Assembly (NCBI RefSeq): GCF_011516645.4
Contig: NZ_CP088285.1
Span: 9,070,501-9,134,500, forward strand
DNA: 64,000 nt
From: Bradyrhizobium septentrionale
GTDB taxonomy: Bacteria > Pseudomonadota > Alphaproteobacteria > Rhizobiales > Xanthobacteraceae
Direction: 5' to 3'
Every line of letters starts with the position of its first letter. Position 1 is the first letter of the stretch. The position numbers and the translations under genes are program-made. Shown here piece after piece: positions 56,606 through 64,000 of the stretch. The notes below the pieces were generated by a model. It did not search any database. It was not told the DNA's origin and saw only the letters and a program-made list of their open reading frames with translations.

Positions 56606-58210
56606 TTAGCTCCGCCGTGCCGCTTCCAGCGCCTGCGGGGTGTCGATGTCGAGGAAGGCGCTGTTGCCTTCGACCGGGACCTCGGCGACCACCTCGGCAT
56701 GCTTGGCGATCAGATGACGGGCACCGATGTCGCCGTCGAGCGTCATCAATTCCCCGAAGAAGCGCCGCGACCACAACACCGGATTGCCGCGGCGACCTTC
56801 GCTAACGGGGACAGCGATCAGGTGGCCGCGGTCGGGCTCGAAGGTCTCGATCAAACGGTCGATCAGCTGCGCATCGATCAGCGGCATGTCGCCGAGGCAG
56901 ACGATCGCGCCGTCGGCTGCATCGGAGACCGCCGCGATGCCCGCCTTCACAGAGCTCGCGAGGCCACCGGCGAAATCTGGGTTGCGGACGAGCTTCACCT
57001 TGAGTCCATCAAGTGCCTGCTCGACCAGATCGGCCTGATGCCCGGTGACGACGATCACCTCCGAGGCCTTCGAGGCCAGCGCCTGCTCGGCGACGATGCG
57101 CGCGAGCTTCTTGCCGTCGAGCTCGGCGAGCAGCTTGTTCGGGCCGCCCATCCGGGTCGAGCGTCCCGCGGCGAGCACGATCGCCGCAACGTTGCGGTTG
57201 CCTTCGGTGTCCGGCACGGTGCGCGGCTGCGGCCGCGTCACGATCTCCATCAACAGGCCGCCGACGCCCATGCCGGTGAGATCCGAGCGCGTCACCTTGA
57301 TGCCGGCGAGCAGCCGCATCAAGACCCAGTCAAACCCGTTCTCGACCGGCGAGCGCGCGCAGCCCGGCGCACCCAGCACCGGCACGCCGCCGGCGCTGCC
57401 GATCAACAGCAGATTGCCGGGATCGACCGGCATGCCGAAATGCTCGATCGCGCCGCCGATCTCGGTAATCGCGGCCGGGATGACGTCGCGGCGGTCGGCG
57501 ATCGCCGATGCCCCGAACACGATGACGAGCTCGGCGCCGAGGCCGAGTAATTCCTTGATCGCGGTCGCGAGCACGGTCTCGTCATGCGGCACGCGGCGCT
57601 CGGCAATGATGGTGGCGCCGGCGGGCGCGAGCCGCTCAGCGGTGACGCGCAGCGTCTTGTCGATCACCTTCGGCGCCAGGCCCGGCAGCAGCGTCGAGAC
57701 CACGCCGACTTTTTTGATCACATAGGGCGCGATCCGCAGCGTGTCGTGGCCGGCGACCGCGACGGCCGCGTCGCGCAGCCTGCCCTCGACGCCGAATGGG
57801 ATCAGCTTGACGGTCGCGATCATCTCGCCTTCGACCACCGGCTTATACGCCGCCAGCGTCGCAAAGGTGATGGCCTCGTCGACGCCGTTGATGCGGTCGA
57901 CCGCGCCGCGGTCGACCACCAGCACGCCGGGACGCGCCGCGAACAGATTGGCGCGGCCGGTGAAGGCGCGCTCGACATTGACGCCCTCGCCCGCCACCGC
58001 CTGCGCGATGCTGGCGGCCGCGACGTCCTCGGAGACGTCGCCCTTCTCCAGCCGCACCACGACGACGTCCTTGACACCGGCTTTGGTCAGCGCCTCGACC
58101 TCCTCCGGGCCGATCGTGGTGCCCTTCTTGAGCACCAGCGCACCCTGGCGGAGCGTATGCACGGTGACGCCGCCAATCGCGTCGGCCGGACTGGCGGGAC
58201 CGAACTTCAT
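56606..58210 (-). CDS. Fusion of molybdopterin-binding domain and MobA/MocA-like nucleotidyltransferase
   Basis: 534 residues. The N-terminal two-thirds (about 1-330) is a MoeA/MogA-like molybdopterin-binding domain (VHTLRQGALVLKKGTTIGPEEV...LLIGSAGGVPVLGAPGCARSP). The C-terminal part (about 344-534) is a MobA-like NTP transferase: AAIVLAAGRSTRMGGPNKLL and CLGDMPLIDAQ. Such enzymes add CMP to Mo-molybdopterin to give the MCD cofactor for Mo-hydroxylases. It overlaps the XdhC-like gene by ATGA, and ends the cox accessory operon. Confidence 0.9.
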   Translation of the reverse strand: MKFGPASPADAIGGVTVHTLRQGALVLKKGTTIGPEEVEALTKAGVKDVVVVRLEKGDVSEDVAAASIAQAVAGEGVNVERAFTGRANLFAARPGVLVVDRGAVDRINGVDEAITFATLAAYKPVVEGEMIATVKLIPFGVEGRLRDAAVAVAGHDTLRIAPYVIKKVGVVSTLLPGLAPKVIDKTLRVTAERLAPAGATIIAERRVPHDETVLATAIKELLGLGAELVIVFGASAIADRRDVIPAAITEIGGAIEHFGMPVDPGNLLLIGSAGGVPVLGAPGCARSPVENGFDWVLMRLLAGIKVTRSDLTGMGVGGLLMEIVTRPQPRTVPDTEGNRNVAAIVLAAGRSTRMGGPNKLLAELDGKKLARIVAEQALASKASEVIVVTGHQADLVEQALDGLKVKLVRNPDFAGGLASSVKAGIAAVSDAADGAIVCLGDMPLIDAQLIDRLIETFEPDRGHLIAVPVSEGRRGNPVLWSRRFFGELMTLDGDIGARHLIAKHAEVVAEVPVEGNSAFLDIDTPQALEAARRS

Positions 58211-58908
58211 GCCGCTTCTTCTTTTTCTTTGGGAGGCAAACGCAGCTGCGCGGTGATCTCGGCCATGATCGCAACCGCGATCTCGGACGGCGACACCGCG
58301 CCGATGTCGAGGCCGATCGGCGCGTGGATACGCGCGATGTCGCTGTCCTTGGCGCCCTGCGCCCGCAGCCGCTCGGCGCGCTTGGCGTGCGTCTTCCGCG
58401 AGCCGAGCGCGCCGATGTAGAAGCAGTCGCGGTCGAAGGCGTGCAGCAGCGCCGGATCGTCGATCTTCGGATCATGCGTCACCGCGACGAATGCGGTGTA
58501 GTGATCGACATTGAGCGGCGGCAGCGCGACGTCGGGCCATTCGGCGACCAGCGGCACGTCGGGGAAGCGCTCCGGGCTCGCAAACGCGGTGCGCGGATCG
58601 ACCACCGTCACGTCATAGTCGAGCGAGCGCGCCAGCGGCGCCAGGGCCTGGCTGATATGGACCGCGCCGATGATCACGAGCTTTGCGGTCGGCGCGTAGA
58701 CGTTGAGGAACAGCTTTTTGCCGGATACCTCGACACTGCCGCTCTTGCCCATCCGCAGCTGCTTTGAAAGCTCGGCGCGCAGCGGATCGGCGGCGATATC
58801 GTTGGCCTTCACCAGACGCTGCTCGCCATTGGCGGTGTCGGTGACGATGATGACCGGGCGGCGCGCGGCGCGCTCGGCGTTCAGCTCTTTCAGGACCTCG
58901 AGTTTCAC
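58207..58908 (-). CDS. XdhC family protein, Rossmann C-domain
   Basis: 233 residues. LVIIGAVHISQALAPLARSLDYDVTVVDPR is the Rossmann segment of XdhC/CoxI, followed by FVAVTHDPKIDDPALLHAF and FYIGALGSRKTHAKRAERL. It is needed for insertion or sulfuration of the Mo cofactor in xanthine-dehydrogenase-type enzymes. The two halves of XdhC are encoded by this and the next gene (58911-59234), 2 bp apart, so they probably form one maturation unit. Confidence 0.9.
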   Translation of the reverse strand: MKLEVLKELNAERAARRPVIIVTDTANGEQRLVKANDIAADPLRAELSKQLRMGKSGSVEVSGKKLFLNVYAPTAKLVIIGAVHISQALAPLARSLDYDVTVVDPRTAFASPERFPDVPLVAEWPDVALPPLNVDHYTAFVAVTHDPKIDDPALLHAFDRDCFYIGALGSRKTHAKRAERLRAQGAKDSDIARIHAPIGLDIGAVSPSEIAVAIMAEITAQLRLPPKEKEEAA

Positions 58909-58910
58909 GG

Positions 58911-59234
58911 CTAACCGACCTTCTCGACGAACACGCGGATGGTACCCCCGCAGGACAGGCCGACATTCCAGGCCGTCTCGTCGGCAACGCCGAATTCGAG
59001 CATTTTTGGCTGGCCGCTCGCGATCACGTCCAGCGCCTCGGTAACGACGGCGCCCTCGAGGCAGCCGCCGGAGACCGAGCCCAGAAACGTGCCGTCGTCA
59101 TTGATGACGAGGCTCGAGCCGGCCGGGCGCGGCGCCGAGCCCCAGGTCTCGACCACGGTGGCGAGCGCCACGCCATGGCCCTGTTTCTGCCAGGTCTCGG
59201 CGGCCTGCAGGATGTCTTCGTCGCGGTTCAGCAT
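58911..59234 (-). CDS. XdhC/CoxI N-terminal domain protein (CoxF-like)
   Basis: 107 residues: MLNRDEDILQAAETWQKQGHGVALATVVETWGSAPRPAGSSLVINDDGTFLGSVSGGCLEGAVV..., the XdhC_CoxI domain with the conserved Cys of GGCLE. Acts with the Rossmann protein in Mo-cofactor maturation. On the cox operon, about 30 bp downstream of coxE. Confidence 0.9.
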   Translation of the reverse strand: MLNRDEDILQAAETWQKQGHGVALATVVETWGSAPRPAGSSLVINDDGTFLGSVSGGCLEGAVVTEALDVIASGQPKMLEFGVADETAWNVGLSCGGTIRVFVEKVG

Positions 59235-59263
59235 GGTGGCCTCCTGCTTATGGGTCAGGCTTC

Positions 59264-60466
59264 TTAGGCTACAGAACGGATCAGGCTGCGGTGGTGCGCC
59301 GGCGGCGGCGACGACAGCGCCCCGATCAAGCCCTTGATGGACGTCAAGTTATGCACCGGGCGAAATTCGTCAACGTGGGGCAACATCATTTTGATGCCCT
59401 GGGCCTTGGCCTCGAAGCCCGAATAGCGCAGCAGCGGGTTGAGCCAGATCAGGCGGCGGCAGGAGCGGTGCAATCGGTCCATCTCGAAGGCCAGTTTGGC
59501 ATCGGCCTCCCGTTCTAGTCCATCGGATATAAGGAGGACGATGGCGCCCTGCCCGAGCACCCGGCGGGCCCAGAGCTGGTTGAACGTATGCAGCGAGGTC
59601 GCGATCCGGGTGCCGCCGGCCCAGTCCTCGACCGAGGACGAGCAGCTCGCCAGCGCCTCGTCGGGGTCACGCTGCCGTAATGCCCGCGTCACATTGGTCA
59701 GGCGGGTGCCGAACAGGAACACCGAGACGCGCTTGCGGGCGTCGGTGATGGCATGCAGGAAGTGCAGGAACAGCCGGGTGTACTCGCTCATCGAGCCGGA
59801 GATATCGAGCAGCGCAACGATCGGCGCCGGCTTCTCGATCCGGCCGAGCTTTCTGATGTCGATGATCTCGCCGCCGGTGCGCAGCGAGTTGCGCACGGTG
59901 CGACGCATGTCGAGCCGCAAGCCCCGCGCGTCCGGCTGGTAGCGGCGGGTGACGAGCTCGGCCTGCGGCAGCCGCATCTTGGCGATCTCTCTGACGACCT
60001 CGGCGATCTCGGCCGCGGTCATCTGCGCAAAATCCTTCTTCTGCAGCACCTCCTTGTCGGAGACCGAGAGCTTGAGCTCCTGCTCCTGGGCCTGCGGCCG
60101 CTCCTCGTGGCGCGCCGGTTGCGCTAATGCCTCCTGGACCCGGCGCGAGGCCGGCGGCGGCTTCTTTTTGGCGTGATCCGGCAGCGGCACCGAATCCAGC
60201 ATGCTCTTCCACTCCTCGGCGGCGCGGAAGAACAGCGCAAAGGCCTGGCGGAAGATCAGCGCATGCTCATGGCGCTTGACGAAGATGGCTTCCAGCGTGG
60301 CGTAGAAATCGCCGCGGTGACCGACCTCGATCAGCTGCAGCGCATCGAGCGCATCGATCACCGAACCCGGCCCGACCGGGAGCCCGGCCGCCCGCAGCGC
60401 GCGGGCAAAGCCGATCACGTTGTCGGCCATGTGGCCGGTCGGAGGCGCGAGGTGGTTGATCGGCAT
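59264..60466 (-). CDS. coxE: CoxE-like VWA domain protein
   Basis: 400 residues. VWA domain with metal-ion site: DISGSMS (DxSxS), GGTRIATSL with the Thr, and LISDGLERE with the Asp. N-terminal helical part typical of CoxE. CoxE works with the MoxR-type ATPase CoxD in assembling the Mo/Cu or related active site. Follows coxD in the operon with a repeat in between. Confidence 0.92.
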   Translation of the reverse strand: MPINHLAPPTGHMADNVIGFARALRAAGLPVGPGSVIDALDALQLIEVGHRGDFYATLEAIFVKRHEHALIFRQAFALFFRAAEEWKSMLDSVPLPDHAKKKPPPASRRVQEALAQPARHEERPQAQEQELKLSVSDKEVLQKKDFAQMTAAEIAEVVREIAKMRLPQAELVTRRYQPDARGLRLDMRRTVRNSLRTGGEIIDIRKLGRIEKPAPIVALLDISGSMSEYTRLFLHFLHAITDARKRVSVFLFGTRLTNVTRALRQRDPDEALASCSSSVEDWAGGTRIATSLHTFNQLWARRVLGQGAIVLLISDGLEREADAKLAFEMDRLHRSCRRLIWLNPLLRYSGFEAKAQGIKMMLPHVDEFRPVHNLTSIKGLIGALSSPPPAHHRSLIRSVA

Positions 60467-60488
60467 CGTATGTGCACTCTCTCCAACT

Positions 60489-60594
60489 CGTCATTCCGGG
60501 ACGCGCGCAGCGCGGGCCCGGAATCCATTTATCAACGCCAATGCGGTCCAATGGCTTCCGGGCTCGCGCCAAGTGGCGCGCCCCCGGAATGACA
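60489..60594. repeat. Palindromic intergenic repeat (GTCATTCCGGG type)
   Basis: CGTCATTCCGGGACGCGC...GCGCGCCCCCGGAATGACA. It interrupts the cox operon between coxD and coxE, without an obvious terminator T-run. Confidence 0.75.
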
Positions 60595-60595
60595 G

Positions 60596-61501
60596 CTAGT
60601 CGCTCGTCGCTTCCTTCAATGTCTTCTGCAACGCATCGCCCTGCATGCGCGCGATGTCGTCCTGATACTTCAGCAGCGCGCCCAGCGTGTCGCCGACCAC
60701 CTGCGGCGTCAGCGAGCGCGCGTCGAGCTCGGACAGCGCGGTGGCCCAGTCGATGGTCTCGGCCACGCCCGGCGACTTGTAGAAATCCTGGTTGCGCAGC
60801 GCCTGCACGAAGCGGACGACCTGCTGCGACAGCTTTGCGGAGATGCCCGGCACCCGCGACTTGACGATCGCGAGCTCGCGCTCGGCGATCGGATAGTCCA
60901 CCCAATGATAGAGGCAGCGGCGCTTCAGCGCGTCGTGGATCTCGCGGGTGCGGTTCGAGGTGATGATCACGATCGGCGGCGCCGGCGCCTTCACGGTGCC
61001 GAGCTCGGGAATCGTGACCTGGAAGTCGCTGAGGATTTCCAGCAGATACGCCTCGAACGCCTCGTCGGCGCGGTCGAGCTCGTCGATCAGCAGCACCGGG
61101 GGACCTGCGACATCCGGCTCGAGCGCCTGCAACAGCGGCCGCTTGATCAGGAAACGCTCGGCGAAAATATCGCTCGCGAGCTGGTCGCGATCGGTGTCCC
61201 CTGAGGCTTCCGCGAGGCGGATCGCGATCATCTGCGCCGCGCTGCTCCACTCATAGACCGCGGAGGCGACGTCGAGGCCTTCATAGCATTGCAGGCGGAT
61301 CAGCTTGCGCCCGAGCGCCGCCGACAGGACCTTTGCGATCTCGGTCTTGCCGACGCCGGCCTCGCCTTCGAGGAACAGCGGCCGGCCCATGCGCAGCGCC
61401 AAATAGGTCACGGTCGCGAGCGACCGTTCGGCGAGGTAGCCGCGCGACGTCAACAGCTCCTCGAGCGCATCGACGGAAGTGGGTAACGCCGATGCACTCA
61501 T
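60596..61501 (-). CDS. coxD: MoxR family AAA+ ATPase (CoxD-like)
   Basis: 301 residues. Walker A GEAGVGKTE (about 41-49), Walker B LLIDELDRAD, then TSNRTREIHDALKRRCLYHWVDYP as sensor region. CoxD is the chaperone-like ATPase for maturation of the Mo-hydroxylase active site. Direct neighbour of coxE and coxM, the usual pair. Confidence 0.93.
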   Translation of the reverse strand: MSASALPTSVDALEELLTSRGYLAERSLATVTYLALRMGRPLFLEGEAGVGKTEIAKVLSAALGRKLIRLQCYEGLDVASAVYEWSSAAQMIAIRLAEASGDTDRDQLASDIFAERFLIKRPLLQALEPDVAGPPVLLIDELDRADEAFEAYLLEILSDFQVTIPELGTVKAPAPPIVIITSNRTREIHDALKRRCLYHWVDYPIAERELAIVKSRVPGISAKLSQQVVRFVQALRNQDFYKSPGVAETIDWATALSELDARSLTPQVVGDTLGALLKYQDDIARMQGDALQKTLKEATSD

Positions 61502-61564
61502 GGAACAGCCAGTCTTCGAACAGGGGTTAGCAGTGTCACGCCTTGGTACTTAACCCTTGGGTAT

Positions 61565-62371
61565 TTAGCCCTTGGCGGTCGCGGCTTCCACCGCCCTGCG
61601 CGCCAGAACGCCGATCAAATGCGCGCGGTATTCGGCGCTTCCGTGCAGGTCGCTGTTGAGCCCATCAGCCGGAACCGAGATGCCGTCGAGCACCTTGTGC
61701 GAGAACCGCTTCTTCAAGGCGTCCTCGAACGCGGTGACGCGGAACACGCCGTCGGAGCCTGCGCCTGTGACCGCGACGCGGACATCGGACGGACGCTTGG
61801 CGACGAACACACCGACCAGCGCGTAGCGCGAGGCCTGGTTGCGGAATTTCACATAGGCCGCCTTCTTCGGCAGCGGGAACATCACCTTGGTGATGATCTC
61901 GTCAGCCTCGAGCGCAGTCGAGAACAGGCCCTGGAAATACTCCTCGGCCTTGAGGCGGCGCTTGTTGGTGACGATGGTCGCGCCCAGCGCCAGCACCGCG
62001 GCCGGATAGTCGGCGGTCGGGTCGTTGTTGGCGAGCGAGCCGCCGATGGTGCCGCGGTGGCGCACGGCGGGATCGCCGATCATGCCGGCAAGCTCGGCCA
62101 GCGCCGGGATCGCCTCGCCCACGATCGCTGAGTTCGCGACCTCGGCGTGCTTTGCGGTGGCGCCGATCACCAGCGAGCGGCCCTTCATCTCGATCGTGTC
62201 GAGACCTTCGATATGGGAGAGGTCGACCAGATGCGGCGGGCTCGCCAGCCGCTGCTTCATCACCGGCACCAGCGTGTGACCGCCGGCGATCAGCTTGGCG
62301 TCCTCGTTCTTCACCAGCAGATTGGCGGCCTGCCGCACGGTGCCGGGACGATGATATTTGAATTCGTACAT
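61565..62371 (-). CDS. coxM: Medium FAD-binding subunit of a CoxM/CutM-type Mo-hydroxylase
   Basis: 268 residues. FAD motifs are [17 protein letters not shown] and [18 protein letters not shown], and the C-terminal CO_deh_flav domain ([25 protein letters not shown]). It transfers electrons from the iron-sulfur subunit to a quinone or other acceptor. It lies just 37 bp beyond the coxS stop; no coxL gene is between them. Confidence 0.92.
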   Translation of the reverse strand: MYEFKYHRPGTVRQAANLLVKNEDAKLIAGGHTLVPVMKQRLASPPHLVDLSHIEGLDTIEMKGRSLVIGATAKHAEVANSAIVGEAIPALAELAGMIGDPAVRHRGTIGGSLANNDPTADYPAAVLALGATIVTNKRRLKAEEYFQGLFSTALEADEIITKVMFPLPKKAAYVKFRNQASRYALVGVFVAKRPSDVRVAVTGAGSDGVFRVTAFEDALKKRFSHKVLDGISVPADGLNSDLHGSAEYRAHLIGVLARRAVEAATAKG

Positions 62372-62408
62372 TGGAATGTCCTGATCGCTTGCCGCGACGA
62401 ATTGCTGA

Positions 62409-62894
62409 TTAGGCGAGGTCCGATTTGGCCATCGCCTTGGCGCCGGCGGCGATCGAAGCGACGATGTTCTGGTAGCCGGTGCAGCGGCACAGATTGCCTT
62501 CCAGCTCCTCGCGGATCACCTCGTCGGTGAGCTCGTGGCCCTTGCGATGGACCAGGTCGACCGCGGTCATGATCATGCCCGGCGTGCAGAAGCCGCACTG
62601 CAGGCCGTGATGCTCGCGAAAGGCCTCCTGCATCGGATGCAGCGGCGCACCGTCGGCCGCCAGCCCCTCGATGGTCTTGACCTCATGACCGTCGGCCATC
62701 ACCGCAAGCGTCGTGCAGGACTTCACCGCCTTGCCGTCCAGATGCACGACACAGGCGCCGCACTGCGAGGTGTCGCAGCCGACATGCGTGCCGGTCAGCC
62801 GCAGATTTTCGCGGAGAAACTGGACCAGAAGGGTACGGGGGTCGACATTCGCGTTCACGGGGTTGCCGTTCACGATCATTGAAATCTTGGCCAT
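62409..62894 (-). CDS. coxS: Small (2Fe-2S)-binding subunit of a CoxS/CutS-type Mo-hydroxylase
   Basis: 161 residues from [50 protein letters not shown], with two [2Fe-2S] sites: a plant-type CxxxxCxxC ([10 protein letters not shown]) and [10 protein letters not shown]...CRCTGYQNI. It carries electrons from the Mo site. First subunit gene of the operon. The longer frame to 63002 has no support; ATG at 62892-62894. Confidence 0.93.
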   Translation of the reverse strand: MAKISMIVNGNPVNANVDPRTLLVQFLRENLRLTGTHVGCDTSQCGACVVHLDGKAVKSCTTLAVMADGHEVKTIEGLAADGAPLHPMQEAFREHHGLQCGFCTPGMIMTAVDLVHRKGHELTDEVIREELEGNLCRCTGYQNIVASIAAGAKAMAKSDLA

Positions 62895-62960
62895 CAGCAC
62901 TCTCTTATCTGCGCCACCGCATATCGGCGAAGCAGGCGGTTTAAAATCATTCCAGACGGC

Positions 62961-62989
62961 ATAATATGGGTGCGCCCCGCGATGGGCAA
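62961..62989 (-). promoter_or_regulatory. Candidate sigma70-type promoter of coxS
   Basis: On the minus strand TTGCCC (62984-62989), a 17-bp spacer and TATTAT (62961-62966). Start would be near 62953, about 60 bases before coxS. Four of six and five of six consensus positions. Confidence 0.45.
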
Positions 62990-63049
62990 CCTTTCGAGCC
63001 ACCCATCCAGAGCATGGCGGGGCCTGGACGATCCGGCCCGTGAGCAGAG

Positions 63050-63496
63050 CTAACCCTGCACCGCCTTGGCGAAATTTGCAAAAAATTCATCGGCCAGCTT
63101 CTTGGCGGCGCCGTTGATCAGGCGCTGGCCGAGCTGGGCGAGCTTGCCGCCGATCTGCGCTTCCACGTTGTAGCTCAGCAGCGTGCCGCCATCCTTGTCG
63201 GCAAGGCCGACGGTGGCGCCGCCCTTGGCGAAGCCGGCGACCCCGCCCTCGCCTTCGCCCGAAATCTTGTAGCCGTTCGGCGGGTCGAGATCGCTCAATG
63301 TGACCTTGCCCTTGAAGCGGGCGGAGACCGGGCCGACCTTCATCTTGGCGGTGGCGCGGAAGCCGCCCTCGTCGGTCTTCTCCAGCTCTTCGCAGCCGGG
63401 AATGCAGGCCTTCAGCACCTCGGGATCGTTGAGCTTGTCCCACACAGCCTGGCGCGGCGCCGCAAGCTGGACTTCGCTGGTCATTGTCATGGCCAT
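63050..63496 (-). CDS. coxG: CoxG-type SRPBCC protein
   Basis: 148 residues. [78 protein letters not shown] is the CoxG family. CoxG recruits the CO dehydrogenase to the cytoplasmic membrane in Oligotropha. Its stop is 155 bp before the coxS start, so it may be a separate transcript or share the operon. Confidence 0.92.
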   Translation of the reverse strand: MAMTMTSEVQLAAPRQAVWDKLNDPEVLKACIPGCEELEKTDEGGFRATAKMKVGPVSARFKGKVTLSDLDPPNGYKISGEGEGGVAGFAKGGATVGLADKDGGTLLSYNVEAQIGGKLAQLGQRLINGAAKKLADEFFANFAKAVQG

Positions 63497-63707
63497 GGGG
63501 GACCTCCTCGATCGTGAGAAACCTTTTCCCCCAAGTAAAGCAGCCGGGGCGCAAAGGAAAGGGCACCTTGGGAGGATGAGCGATGCATATTCGCAACTGC
63601 AGCAAGACGCGTCCGCCGTTCACAAAATCGCGCGATCGGCGCTGTCGAAAATGGCGGCAGCGGCGGGGCATTGGCAGGAGCGCGCGACAGTGGTTAGGTC
63701 GCGCGCC

Positions 63708-64000
63708 ATGAGCACAGCCCTCTCCCCCCTGCTTGCGCCGATGCTGTCGAGCGCCGCGATGCGCGCGGTGTGCGACGATGCCGCCACCCTGCAGAACATG
63801 CTGGATTTCGAGGCCGCGCTGGCCCGCGCCGAGGTGGCCTGCGGGGTGATTCCTGCCGCTGCCGCCGGCCCGATCGCCGCCGCCTGCAAGGCCGAATCAT
63901 TCGACCTGGCCGCGCTGGCGGACGCCGCGACGCGGTCGGGCAATCTGGCGATCCCGCTCGTGAAGGCCCTGACCGCCAACGTCGCCAAGGCGGATGCCGA
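63708..64000 (+). CDS. pcaB: 3-carboxy-cis,cis-muconate cycloisomerase, N-terminal part (cut by window edge)
   Basis: Open from ATG 63708 to the window end, 97 residues: MSTALSPLLAPMLSSAAMRAVCDDAATLQNMLDFEAALARAEVACGVIP. It has the start of the fumarase/aspartase-superfamily cycloisomerase of the protocatechuate branch of the beta-ketoadipate pathway. The helical N-terminal domain ends in ...ATRSGNLAIPLVKALTANVA. Divergent from the cox genes; the rest of the gene is outside. Confidence 0.85.
   Translation, partial: MSTALSPLLAPMLSSAAMRAVCDDAATLQNMLDFEAALARAEVACGVIPAAAAGPIAAACKAESFDLAALADAATRSGNLAIPLVKALTANVAKADA

Overview
This is a GC-rich alphaproteobacterial chromosome segment. The best inference is Bradyrhizobium or a close Nitrobacteraceae relative. 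The reasons are an Usg protein, GroES/GroEL, a phasin, a cox-type Mo-hydroxylase cluster, many oligopeptide/MFS/ABC transport genes, and several families of palindromic intergenic repeats (GTCATTCCGGGG..., GTCGTCCCGGCGAAAGCC..., CCTCTCCCCGC...) typical of that group. No rRNA operon, CRISPR array or prophage was seen.

Left part (1-16.3 kb): a partial conserved gene; a complete IS481-type insertion sequence; a MoaB/CinA-like gene with a xanthine phosphoribosyltransferase; then the three-gene set circularly permuted ATP-grasp / alpha-E / transglutaminase-like. The usual fourth partner, the proteasome-like peptidase Anbu, lies 3.9 kb further on and carries a frameshift. Between them sit an AhpD-like gene, a pyruvate dehydrogenase E1-alpha relic, a GYD protein and an oligopeptide-binding protein. 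After anbu come an SDR, an MFS exporter, a CNT nucleoside transporter, a cupin with a histone-H1-like tail, and usg.

Middle (16.3-46.5 kb): groESL with a sigma32-like promoter and a CIRCE element; a large SAM-cyclase-ATPase regulator; a band-7 protein; a pair of directly abutting tRNA-like sequences; a LysR gene divergent from an isochorismatase/GST pair; a phasin and small proteins; a Crp-type regulator; AMP nucleosidase; an aldehyde dehydrogenase/DUF779 unit whose upstream regulator has two frameshifts; an envelope block (DUF2778, GT39, GT2-GtrA); DUF72/DUF488; an actinobacterial-type DapD; PhzF; and a GntR-MFS-Tat amidohydrolase operon.

Right part (46.5-64 kb): a membrane guanylate/adenylate cyclase; a TetR-controlled HlyD/ABC-2 efflux operon with a clear operator; secreted and TPR proteins; an FAD oxidoreductase; and a long minus-strand cox operon (coxG, S, M, D, E, XdhC-like genes and a MobA-like cofactor gene) in which the catalytic large subunit coxL is absent. 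It faces a divergent pcaB cut by the window edge.

The most notable items are the split and frameshifted Anbu peptide-tagging system, the tandem tRNA-like pair, the coxL-less cox operon, and three frameshifted or eroded genes whose status (real decay or sequencing error) needs checking.
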